From: an uncultured Campylobacter sp.
Lineage (GTDB): Bacteria > Campylobacterota > Campylobacteria > Campylobacterales > Campylobacteraceae
Length of the DNA: 5,595 nucleotides
Assembly (NCBI RefSeq): GCF_937949835.1
Contig: NZ_CALEDC010000041.1
Coordinates: forward strand, 1-5,595
Direction: 5' to 3'
Part shown: positions 1-5,548 of the stretch, one piece after another
How the letters are laid out: each line of letters starts with the position of its first letter
How positions within the stretch are numbered: the stretch's first letter is position 1
The notes under the pieces: model-generated
The model's input: the letters and a program-made list of their open reading frames with translations, nothing else
What the model was told of the DNA's origin: nothing
Databases searched by the model: none
Position numbers and translations under genes: made by a program

Positions 1-312
1 TTCCAAGTGCGCCGCGCCGCCGCCTGCGAAATCGCGCACCCCCTTAAACGGCGATTTTGCCGCCCACGGGCTAAGCTTATCGCCCCACTGCGCCTCGTTT
101 AGATAGATCGCCGCAAGCACGAAATCCGCGCCGCTTTGTCGCGAGACGAACTCGTAAATTTCGCCCGTGCCGGTCGCGCTAAACTCCAAGACATGCAGGT
201 AGATGATCGGTGCGGACGCGGCTTCTTTTGTAAAGGAGGGCGCAGCCGCAAAAGACGGCGCGTGCGGGGCGAAAATTTCTACGCGCAGGCCGCTGGATTC
301 CAAACTTTGCAT
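1..312 (-). CDS. Putative esterase, alpha/beta-hydrolase fold (N-terminal part, cut by window edge)
   Basis: Reading the minus strand from the ATG at 312-310 gives 104 uninterrupted codons to the window edge, starting MQSLESSGLRVEIF. Residues about 62-104 (ADFVLAAIYLNEAQWGDKLS, then PWAAKSPFKG and an FAGGGAAHLE segment) match the pattern W-x-x-x-L-S-P-W-x-A...F-x-G...GGGAxxL seen in putative-esterase (PF00756-like) serine hydrolases of bacteria. The nucleophile elbow GxSxG and the rest of the Ser-Asp-His triad would lie beyond the left edge, so activity cannot be judged. The ATG is the first possible start: an in-frame TAA lies at 342-340 and no ATG, GTG or TTG lies between. No strong ribosome-binding site is visible ahead of it. 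No N-terminal signal peptide is seen, so a cytoplasmic location is inferred. It is transcribed divergently from uup and codon use matches the neighbours. The substrate is unknown. Confidence 0.75.
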   Translation of the reverse strand, partial: MQSLESSGLRVEIFAPHAPSFAAAPSFTKEAASAPIIYLHVLEFSATGTGEIYEFVSRQSGADFVLAAIYLNEAQWGDKLSPWAAKSPFKGVRDFAGGGAAHLE

Positions 313-330
313 CGCTAAAGCTTTAAAAGT

Positions 331-345
331 TATTAAAATTTAATA
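331..345. promoter_or_regulatory. 15-nt perfect palindrome in the divergent spacer (possible operator)
   Basis: TATTAAAATTTAATA reads as seven complementary pairs around a central A. It lies between the two divergent start codons, 18 bp upstream of the esterase ATG and 10 bp upstream of the proposed uup -10 box, so it covers the spacer/-35 area of that promoter. This is where a repressor dimer could act on both directions. AT-rich DNA makes such symmetry fairly easily by chance, so the regulatory role is only inferred. Confidence 0.25.
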
Positions 346-355
346 GAATTTTGTG

Positions 356-361
356 TAAAAT
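356..361 (+). promoter_or_regulatory. Probable sigma-70 -10 box (TAAAAT) for the uup operon
   Basis: TAAAAT lies 30 nt before the uup start codon, preceded by TTTTGTG, close to the T-rich/TG context common ahead of -10 boxes in Campylobacter. No TTGACA-like -35 is present at the right distance (TTAAAA at 333-338), which is normal for this group, where AT-periodic DNA replaces the -35. Transcription would start near 368, giving a leader of about 24 nt. The other three genes have no comparable promoter in their junctions. Confidence 0.45.
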
Positions 362-377
362 CATCAAATTTAACACT

Positions 378-384
378 AGAGGAA
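378..384 (+). promoter_or_regulatory. Ribosome-binding site of uup (AGAGGAA)
   Basis: AGAGGAA ends 7 nt before the TTG at 392. It is the clearest Shine-Dalgarno sequence in the window and fixes the TTG as the start; the first ATG in that frame is at codon 46, after the Walker A motif, so it cannot be the start of an intact ABC domain. Confidence 0.6.
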
Positions 385-391
385 CTTAAAA

Positions 392-2338
392 TTGGCTTTG
401 ATCGAGCTTATCGATGTTACAAAAAAATTCGGCTCTCACGTCGTTTTAGACGGCGTAAATTTCGCACTGGACGCTAACGAGCGCGTCGCCGTGATCGGCA
501 AAAACGGCGGCGGCAAATCCACGCTGATGAAGATAATTGCGGGTCTGTGCGAGATCGACGAGGGGCGCGTGATCACTCAAAACGGGCTAAATATCCAGAT
601 GCTCGCTCAAACGCCTAAATTTGACGAAAATCTCTCGGTAAAAGACGCGCTGAGGCGGGAGCTAGCTGAAATTTACGCCGCCCTTAGCGAATACGACGCG
701 ATCTCGAGCGAAATCGCCGCACAGCCCGAAAACAAGGAGCTTTTAGCGCGCCAAGACGAGCTGATTAAATTTATCGAGGCCAAGGACGGCTGGCAGATCG
801 ACAATAAGATCGAGCAGGTGCTGCAAAATTTCGGACTTAAAATTTACGAAAACCGCTCGGTCTGCACGCTTAGCGGCGGCGAAATTCGTCGCGTGGCGCT
901 GGGCGCGCTGGTGCTTAAAAAGCCCGATGTGCTGCTGCTGGATGAGCCCACGAATCACCTTGACGTCTATATGGTGAAATTTCTAGAAGATATGCTGCTT
1001 AGCTCGAAGCAGACGATCGTTTTTATCAGCCACGATCGCTATTTCATCGACCGTTTGGCGACGCGCAGTATCGAGCTCGAAGAGGGTAAAATTTCAAATT
1101 TCGACGGCGGATATGAGAACTATTTAAGGCGCAAACAGGAGATGCTTGCTTCGCTCGAGAAGTCCCACGAGACGCTGCTTAAACAGCTGCGCGCAGAGGA
1201 GGAGTGGCTGCACCGCGGCGTAAAGGCGCGCCTAAAGCGCAACGAAGGGCGCAAGGCGCGTATCATGCAGATGAGGCAGGATGCGAAGAAAAACCCGGGC
1301 GCGATCCGTCGCGTGCGGCTCGAGCTGGAGCGCGCGAGCAGGAGCTTTAACGGCACGGGCGGCGACAATCGCAAAAAGATGCTCTTTGAATGCACGAATA
1401 TCGGTAAAATTTTAAACGGCAAGGTGCTTTTCAAGGGCTTTTCGGCGCGAGTTTTGCAAGGCGAGCGCATCGGCATCGTAGGCGCCAACGGCGCGGGCAA
1501 AAGCACTCTACTTAAAATTCTACTCGGCCGCAGCAAGATCGATGCGGGCGAGATCAAACGCGGCGAGATCAGGATCGGCTACTTCGATCAGACCCGCAGC
1601 GGCATCACGGACGATAAAAGCATAATCGAAATTTTCTGTCCAAACGGCGGCGATCACATAAGCGTCCGCGGCAGCTACATGCACGTATACGGATATTTGA
1701 AAAATTTCTTGTTTCCGAAGGAGTTTTTGGATAAGCCCGTGGGCGTTCTTAGCGGCGGCGAAAAGAACCGTCTGGCGCTTGCTAAGCTCTTTACCGAGCA
1801 GTACGATTGTTTGATCTTGGACGAGCCGACGAACGATCTTGATATCGCGACGATCAATATTTTGGAGGATTATCTGCTAAGCTTTGAAGGCGCCGTCATA
1901 ATCGTAAGCCACGATCGCTATTTTATCGATAAGATTACAAATAAGCTTTGGGTTTTTGAAAAAAACGGCACGATCGATCAAATTCAAATGCCGTATTCGC
2001 AGTATTTGGAGTTTGAAGACGAGATGGCGGAGATCGATCAGATCGAGGCCGACGCTGGCGCGAGCGCAGAGGAGAGCGGCCGAGAAAACAAAAAGGAAAA
2101 AACGAGCGCCGCGAAGCTTAGCTACAAACAGAATAAAATTTTAGAAGAGTACCCCGCTAAGATCGAGGCTATCGAGGCGCGCATAAAGGAGCTAAATCAC
2201 GCGCTCTCAACGCCTGAAATTTATCAAAAGCTCGGTATGCAGGGGCTTTTTGAAGAACTTGAAGAAAAAAGAGGAACGTTAAACAGTATGGAAAATGAAT
2301 ATTACGAAGTGCTTTCGCTCGCCGAGAGCCTAAAGTAG
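392..2338 (+). CDS. uup: ABC-F family ATPase, Uup type
   Basis: This 648-residue soluble protein has two ABC ATPase domains and no membrane segments, the ABC-F layout. Domain 1 has Walker A GKNGGGKST (36-44), signature LSGGE (160-164), Walker B LLLDEPTNHLD (181-191) and the switch His in SHDRYF (213-218). Domain 2 has GANGAGKST (364-372), LSGGE (453-457), LILDEPTNDLD (474-484) and SHDRYF (506-511). The charged linker at about 245-300 contains W-L-H-R-G-V-K-A-R-L-K-R-N-E-G-R, typical of Uup. A C-terminal tail (about 575-648) begins KLSYKQNKILEEYPAKI and is predicted to be a coiled coil, the Uup DNA/ribosome-binding tail. Length is close to E. coli Uup (about 635). ABC-F proteins bind the ribosomal E site and act on stalled or misassembled ribosomes; Uup loss also raises precise transposon excision in E. 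coli. Both ATP sites look intact. First gene of the operon, with a TTG start supported by AGAGGAA. A resistance-type ABC-F is less likely because of the Uup linker and tail. Confidence 0.93.
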   Translation: MALIELIDVTKKFGSHVVLDGVNFALDANERVAVIGKNGGGKSTLMKIIAGLCEIDEGRVITQNGLNIQMLAQTPKFDENLSVKDALRRELAEIYAALSEYDAISSEIAAQPENKELLARQDELIKFIEAKDGWQIDNKIEQVLQNFGLKIYENRSVCTLSGGEIRRVALGALVLKKPDVLLLDEPTNHLDVYMVKFLEDMLLSSKQTIVFISHDRYFIDRLATRSIELEEGKISNFDGGYENYLRRKQEMLASLEKSHETLLKQLRAEEEWLHRGVKARLKRNEGRKARIMQMRQDAKKNPGAIRRVRLELERASRSFNGTGGDNRKKMLFECTNIGKILNGKVLFKGFSARVLQGERIGIVGANGAGKSTLLKILLGRSKIDAGEIKRGEIRIGYFDQTRSGITDDKSIIEIFCPNGGDHISVRGSYMHVYGYLKNFLFPKEFLDKPVGVLSGGEKNRLALAKLFTEQYDCLILDEPTNDLDIATINILEDYLLSFEGAVIIVSHDRYFIDKITNKLWVFEKNGTIDQIQMPYSQYLEFEDEMAEIDQIEADAGASAEESGRENKKEKTSAAKLSYKQNKILEEYPAKIEAIEARIKELNHALSTPEIYQKLGMQGLFEELEEKRGTLNSMENEYYEVLSLAESLK

Positions 2339-2343
2339 GCGCG

Positions 2344-3552
2344 ATGGTTTGGTTTTTGATCTTTTTATACGCGCTTTACACGATTTATAAAATTTCGCTC
2401 GATCTGCTCGAGCTAAGCTTTATCCGCGCCAAGCTAAAAGAGCCTGCGGTGGTGCTTAGCGAGGAGGATTATCGCAAGGCGGGCGAGGTCGGCGCGGTAA
2501 ATTTAAAATTTAATATATTTTCGCACTGCTTTTCTTTTGCGGTGGCGCTTATTTGGATACTTGCAGGCGCTGGCGCGTTACAGCGCGCGATATACGATCT
2601 AGCTGGCGACGGGATTTTTGCGCAGAGCTGCTTTGTAACGGCGTTTTTAATCATCGGCGGCGCGATATCGCTTCCGCTTGAAATTTACAAAACCTTCGTC
2701 AAAGATCGCCGCCTAGGCTTTTCCACGATAACGCCCGCCGTTTTCGTAAAAGACGCGCTAAAATCGCTCGTACTCACGCTCATTTTTGGCTTTGCGGTAG
2801 CCTCTGCGCTCGTTTTTTGCGTAAATAGCTTGGGCGCGCACTGGTGGGTCTGGGGCTTTTTGCTAAGCTTCGGCGTGATTTTACTGATAAATCTGATCTA
2901 TCCGACCGTTATCGCGCCGCTGTTTAATAAGATGCAGCCGCTAGAGCACGGCGAGCTAAAAGAGCGCATAGAGGGGCTTTTGCAGCGCTGCGGCTTTAAA
3001 AGTAGCGGCGTTTTTACGATCGACGCAAGCAAGCGCGACAAGCGCCTAAACGCCTATTTCGGCGGCTTCGGCGCGACGAAAAAGGTCGTGCTCTTCGACA
3101 CGCTCATCGAAAAGCTGAGCGAGGATGAAATTTTAGCCGTTTTAGGGCACGAGCTCGGGCATTTCAAACACGGCGATGTTTTGAAAAATTTAGCGCTTAG
3201 CTTCGTGCTTTTGGGCGCGACGTTCGCGGTATTCGGAAACCTTCCTGCAGGCGTATTCGGCGCGCTGGGGCTTAACGCGGGCGGCGGCGCGACGCTGGTT
3301 TTTATGATTTTGTTTGCGCCGATTTTGCATGCGTTTTTTGAGCCGGTGATCTCCAAGTTTAGCCGTATGCACGAATTTAGCGCGGACCGACATGGCGCTA
3401 GCATGCAGGATAAAGAGAGCATGATCGGCGCGCTAAAGAAGCTGGGCAGCGAAAACAAGGCGTTTCCGCTCGCTCATAAAATTTACGCCGCGGTGTATCA
3501 TTCGCACCCGAGCCTGTATGAGCGCATAAGAGAGCTTGATGAGGATCGCTGA
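2344..3552 (+). CDS. M48 family membrane zinc metalloprotease, Ste24/CAAX-protease type
   Basis: This 402-residue membrane protein carries HELGH at 269-273 (two zinc His and the catalytic Glu270). The third ligand is Glu344 in MHEFSADRHG, with conserved Asp348. The stretch NAYFGGFGATKKVVLFDTL (236-254) and the C-terminal HSHPSLYERIREL (386-398) are classic Ste24 signatures. Hydrophobic segments lie near 1-24, 58-80, 92-112, 139-161, 167-191, 283-310 and 315-335, about seven in all, as in Ste24 where the helices form a chamber around the active site. It acts in the inner membrane. Eukaryotic members trim prenylated CAAX proteins; bacteria lack that substrate, and a membrane-protein quality-control role is assumed. 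The ATG follows the uup TAG by 5 nt with only a weak Shine-Dalgarno (GTAGG), so translation is probably coupled. HtpX is the other M48 branch, but it is shorter (about 290 residues) and lacks these N-terminal helices. Confidence 0.9.
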   Translation: MVWFLIFLYALYTIYKISLDLLELSFIRAKLKEPAVVLSEEDYRKAGEVGAVNLKFNIFSHCFSFAVALIWILAGAGALQRAIYDLAGDGIFAQSCFVTAFLIIGGAISLPLEIYKTFVKDRRLGFSTITPAVFVKDALKSLVLTLIFGFAVASALVFCVNSLGAHWWVWGFLLSFGVILLINLIYPTVIAPLFNKMQPLEHGELKERIEGLLQRCGFKSSGVFTIDASKRDKRLNAYFGGFGATKKVVLFDTLIEKLSEDEILAVLGHELGHFKHGDVLKNLALSFVLLGATFAVFGNLPAGVFGALGLNAGGGATLVFMILFAPILHAFFEPVISKFSRMHEFSADRHGASMQDKESMIGALKKLGSENKAFPLAHKIYAAVYHSHPSLYERIRELDEDR

Positions 3553-4339
3553 GGCGCTAAGATGGGGCTTGGGGCAGTGCGGCTCAAAATACGTCGCGCG
3601 CGAAATTTTAAAGCTTTGCGAGCGACTTAGCAGCGAAGAGCTCGTGCTAAAATGCTCGGAAGAGCTCGCGCATGAAGCGGAGTTTCGCGCCAAGATAGCC
3701 GAGTTCAAAGACGGTCGCCCGCTTGAATATATCACGCAAAGCTGCGAGTTTATGGGCTTTAAATTTTACGTAGACGAGCGGGTGCTGATACCGCGCTGCG
3801 AGACCGAAATTTTGGTAAAAAAAGCGCTTGCTTTGGCGCAGAGCTTGGGCGAGCCGTGCATTTGCGAGATCGGCACGGGCAGCGGCATAATCGCTATCTG
3901 CTTAAAAAAGCTACTTCCTTCTTGCCGCATCACGGCTAGCGACATCAGCGCGGATGCGCTTGAGGTGGCGCGCGCAAACGCCGCAAATTTGGGCGCGGAC
4001 GTCGAGTTCGTACACTGCGCCTACGCGGATGAGATCGCGGGCGAGTTTGATCTCATCGTCTCAAATCCGCCCTACATCGCAAACTCCTACGCATTGGACG
4101 CGCGCGTGCTGCAGGAGCCGAAACAGGCGCTGTTTGGCGGCGAGCGGGGGGATGAAATTTTAAAACGCATCGTGCTGATCGCCGCACGGCGCGCAAAATT
4201 TCTAGCCTGCGAGATGGGCTACGATCAAAAGCAGAGCTTGTCGGAGTTTTTGCGCGAGCAGGGCTTTAGGGCGGAATTTTACAAAGATTTGGCGCAGTTT
4301 GATCGCGGATTCGTCGCGCGAAATTTAAACAGATCGTAG
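3539..4339 (+). CDS. prmC: Release factor glutamine N5-methyltransferase PrmC (HemK)
   Basis: From the ATG at 3539 this is 266 residues, close to the usual 270-285. PrmC uses S-adenosylmethionine to methylate the Gln of the GGQ motif in release factors RF1 and RF2 in the cytoplasm, which improves translation termination. Seen in order: a helical N-terminal substrate domain (about 1-70); LEYITQSCEFMGFKFYV (62-78); IPRCETEILV (84-93), the family's PRPETE loop with Cys87 in place of the common Pro; SAM-binding EIGTGSGIIAI (110-120); acidic ASDIS (133-137); and the catalytic VSNPPYI (174-180), whose NPPY binds the target Gln. A TTG at 3536 lies one codon upstream, but the ATG is preferred: it has AAGAGAG at 3528-3534 just ahead. 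The gene overlaps the end of the protease gene by 14 nt, suggesting coupled translation. PrmB is an alternative methyltransferase, but the N-terminal domain and length fit PrmC better. Confidence 0.92.
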   Translation: MRIAEALRWGLGQCGSKYVAREILKLCERLSSEELVLKCSEELAHEAEFRAKIAEFKDGRPLEYITQSCEFMGFKFYVDERVLIPRCETEILVKKALALAQSLGEPCICEIGTGSGIIAICLKKLLPSCRITASDISADALEVARANAANLGADVEFVHCAYADEIAGEFDLIVSNPPYIANSYALDARVLQEPKQALFGGERGDEILKRIVLIAARRAKFLACEMGYDQKQSLSEFLREQGFRAEFYKDLAQFDRGFVARNLNRS

Positions 4340-4346
4340 GCGCGCC

Positions 4347-5021
4347 GTGCAAAGCTCGCAACTACGCAGGCTGCTTTATTACAAAGCGTTCGGCTACCGC
4401 TACGTAGGCGCCGAAATTTTAAGCGGCGGCGAGCGATTTTTTAAGGCGCTGGATGCGCTAAAATCCGCTACCGCCGAGTGCAATCTCTGCGAGCTTGCCA
4501 AAACGCGCACGAGCTCTAGCGAGCAAAATTTTAAAAATTTCAAAACTATCAAAAATTTTAAAGCTCCCGCGGGCGTAAAACTTATGATCGTAGCTCTCGC
4601 GCCGGGCATTGGCGAAGGTTTTGGCGGCGGTTTGGAGGCTGAGGTAGCAGCGGCGCTAGATCAAATTTGCGCGCCCGAGCAGATCTATTTTAGCTTTCTG
4701 ATAAAGTGCGCAGTGCCGAAAAATAGGCGCATAAGCTCGGAAATGATCTTAAAATGCGCGCCGTATCTGACCGACGAGATCAAAATTTTAAAGCCCAAAG
4801 TCGTGCTCTGCCTAGGAGAGCTCTGCTGTAAAATCGTGCTGCGAAACGGCGATCTAGCGGGCATGGACGCGCTACACGGCTCGGTCTTTAACGAGGGCGG
4901 CATCAGCTTCGTGCCGAGCTTCGATCCCGCATTCATCGCGCAAAATCCGAGCAAAGCGGAGCTTTTCAAAGAGGATCTGCAAAAGATAGAAGAGCTGCTG
5001 CGGAGCGCAATTTTGCGGTAG
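4347..5021 (+). CDS. Uracil-DNA glycosylase family protein, family-4-like, Fe-S type, with degenerate active-site motifs
   Basis: This 224-residue protein starts at GTG 4347, 7 nt after the prmC stop. The start MQSSQLRRLLYYKAFGYRYV fits the N-terminus remembered for epsilonproteobacterial members. Four cysteines fit the family-4 4Fe-4S pattern: C45-x2-C48 in CNLCELAKTR, then C121-x15-C137 within KCAVPKNRRIS...KCAPYL. The segment EIKILKPKVVLCLGE (144-158) is the conserved core strand of these enzymes. Family-4 UDGs remove uracil from DNA in base-excision repair. Here the usual GExPG...PFVG motif reads ALAPGIGEGFGGG (83-95), the Asn of YxTNVVKC is Phe117, and the HP of the C-terminal motif is DP (Asp193-Pro194). 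The fold and cluster look kept but uracil removal is doubtful. Residues 57-74, between CxxC and motif A, are a Lys/Phe/Asn-rich stretch encoded by AT-rich DNA (4515-4568). It is the last gene of the operon. Confidence 0.8.
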   Translation: MQSSQLRRLLYYKAFGYRYVGAEILSGGERFFKALDALKSATAECNLCELAKTRTSSSEQNFKNFKTIKNFKAPAGVKLMIVALAPGIGEGFGGGLEAEVAAALDQICAPEQIYFSFLIKCAVPKNRRISSEMILKCAPYLTDEIKILKPKVVLCLGELCCKIVLRNGDLAGMDALHGSVFNEGGISFVPSFDPAFIAQNPSKAELFKEDLQKIEELLRSAILR

Positions 5022-5030
5022 CGCAAAATT
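5009..5030 (+). terminator. Hairpin over the stop codon of the last operon gene (possible terminator)
   Basis: AATTTTGCG (5009-5017) and CGCAAAATT (5022-5030) form a 9-bp stem; the 4-nt loop GTAG contains the TAG stop. It is followed by TATTTCG, which is only partly T-rich, so intrinsic termination would be weak. Position at the exact end of the operon favours a role in 3'-end formation, but the arms are also common words in this genome. Confidence 0.35.
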
Positions 5031-5520
5031 TATTTCGTAGTAATATGACAAAGCGGATCAAATTTTACGTATCGCCCGCTGCGAAATTTTACGCCGTCTA
5101 GGACATTGCCGCTTCGCAAAATACAGTGTTGGCGTAGGATAGCGGCGTTTTGCGGAAATTCTACGCGGCGGCGAGGTATGCGACGGATTTAAATCGCAAT
5201 ACAGAGATGGCCGCGCGGCGCAAAACTAAGCAGCCCGTCCATAAATTTCGCTTTTGCATAAAAATTTTGAGTAAAAATCCGGTAGTGCGTCCTAGCAAAG
5301 CTATCGCGGGCAAAATTTCGCATGCTATGCCGGCAGAAAAACGCAAAAACCAAGAAGGCTTGCCATGCGCCTTATTTTGCTCGGTAAGAGAGGCACCCAC
5401 GCAAATTTCAGCCTGCAAGGGCGAACTTTTTGAAAATTTAGCGCATGCTCTTTCGCGCAAGAGTAAAGTCACGAGCAAAAATAATCGCGCGAGATAGCGT
5501 GTCGCGGCGAGGCTGCGTGC
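5031..5520. other. Region with no convincing gene
   Basis: No reading frame here shows a recognisable domain, a good ribosome-binding site or a start supported by context. A 115-codon plus frame (5150-5497, TTG start) and a 132-codon minus frame (5161-5559) overlap each other almost completely and both have composition typical of chance frames: runs of Arg, Lys, Ala and Ser with no ordered motifs. The same AAATTT words found in the genes are frequent here, so the DNA looks native rather than recently acquired. A decayed gene or a small RNA is possible but cannot be shown. Complementary arms near 5108-5154 are the only structure that stands out. Confidence 0.5.
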
Positions 5521-5544
5521 AAAAACGAAAGCTCGCGCAGAGCT
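5521..5544 (-). terminator. Candidate minus-strand intrinsic terminator
   Basis: On the minus strand, AGCTC (5544-5540) and GAGCT (5534-5530) form a 5-bp stem with loop TGCGC, followed directly by TTCGTTTTT (5529-5521). The T-rich tail lies only on the minus-strand side, so it would end a gene arriving from the right. The stem is short, so support is moderate to weak. The minus-strand TAA at 5551-5549 lies 5 nt before it. Confidence 0.35.
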
Positions 5545-5548
5545 AAAT

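Noticed and set aside
136..318. 60-codon plus-strand open frame at the left end
   Set aside because: It lies opposite the esterase N-terminal coding sequence, which has better family resemblance and codon style.
1120..1557. 145-codon minus-strand open frame inside uup
   Set aside because: It is antisense to conserved ABC-F linker and Walker A codons; Arg/Ser/Leu-rich composition is typical of a shadow of a biased-codon gene.
3054..3458. 134-codon minus-strand open frame inside the protease gene
   Set aside because: It is antisense to the HELGH and Glu344 regions of a strongly supported gene and resembles no known protein.
3536..3538. TTG one codon upstream as the prmC start
   Set aside because: The adjacent ATG at 3539 is the stronger initiator with the same upstream AAGAGAG, and the resulting MRIAEAL start fits PrmC N-termini.
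5053..5172. Three loose copies of GCG-n-AAATTTTACG (near 5054, 5081 and 5152)
   Set aside because: Spacing is irregular and similarity is limited to the over-used AAATTTTACG word, which also occurs inside genes.
5150..5497. 115-codon plus-strand open frame in the right-hand region
   Set aside because: TTG start without a ribosome-binding site, no recognisable motif, Arg/Lys/Ala-rich chance-like composition, and almost fully overlapped by another open frame on the minus strand.
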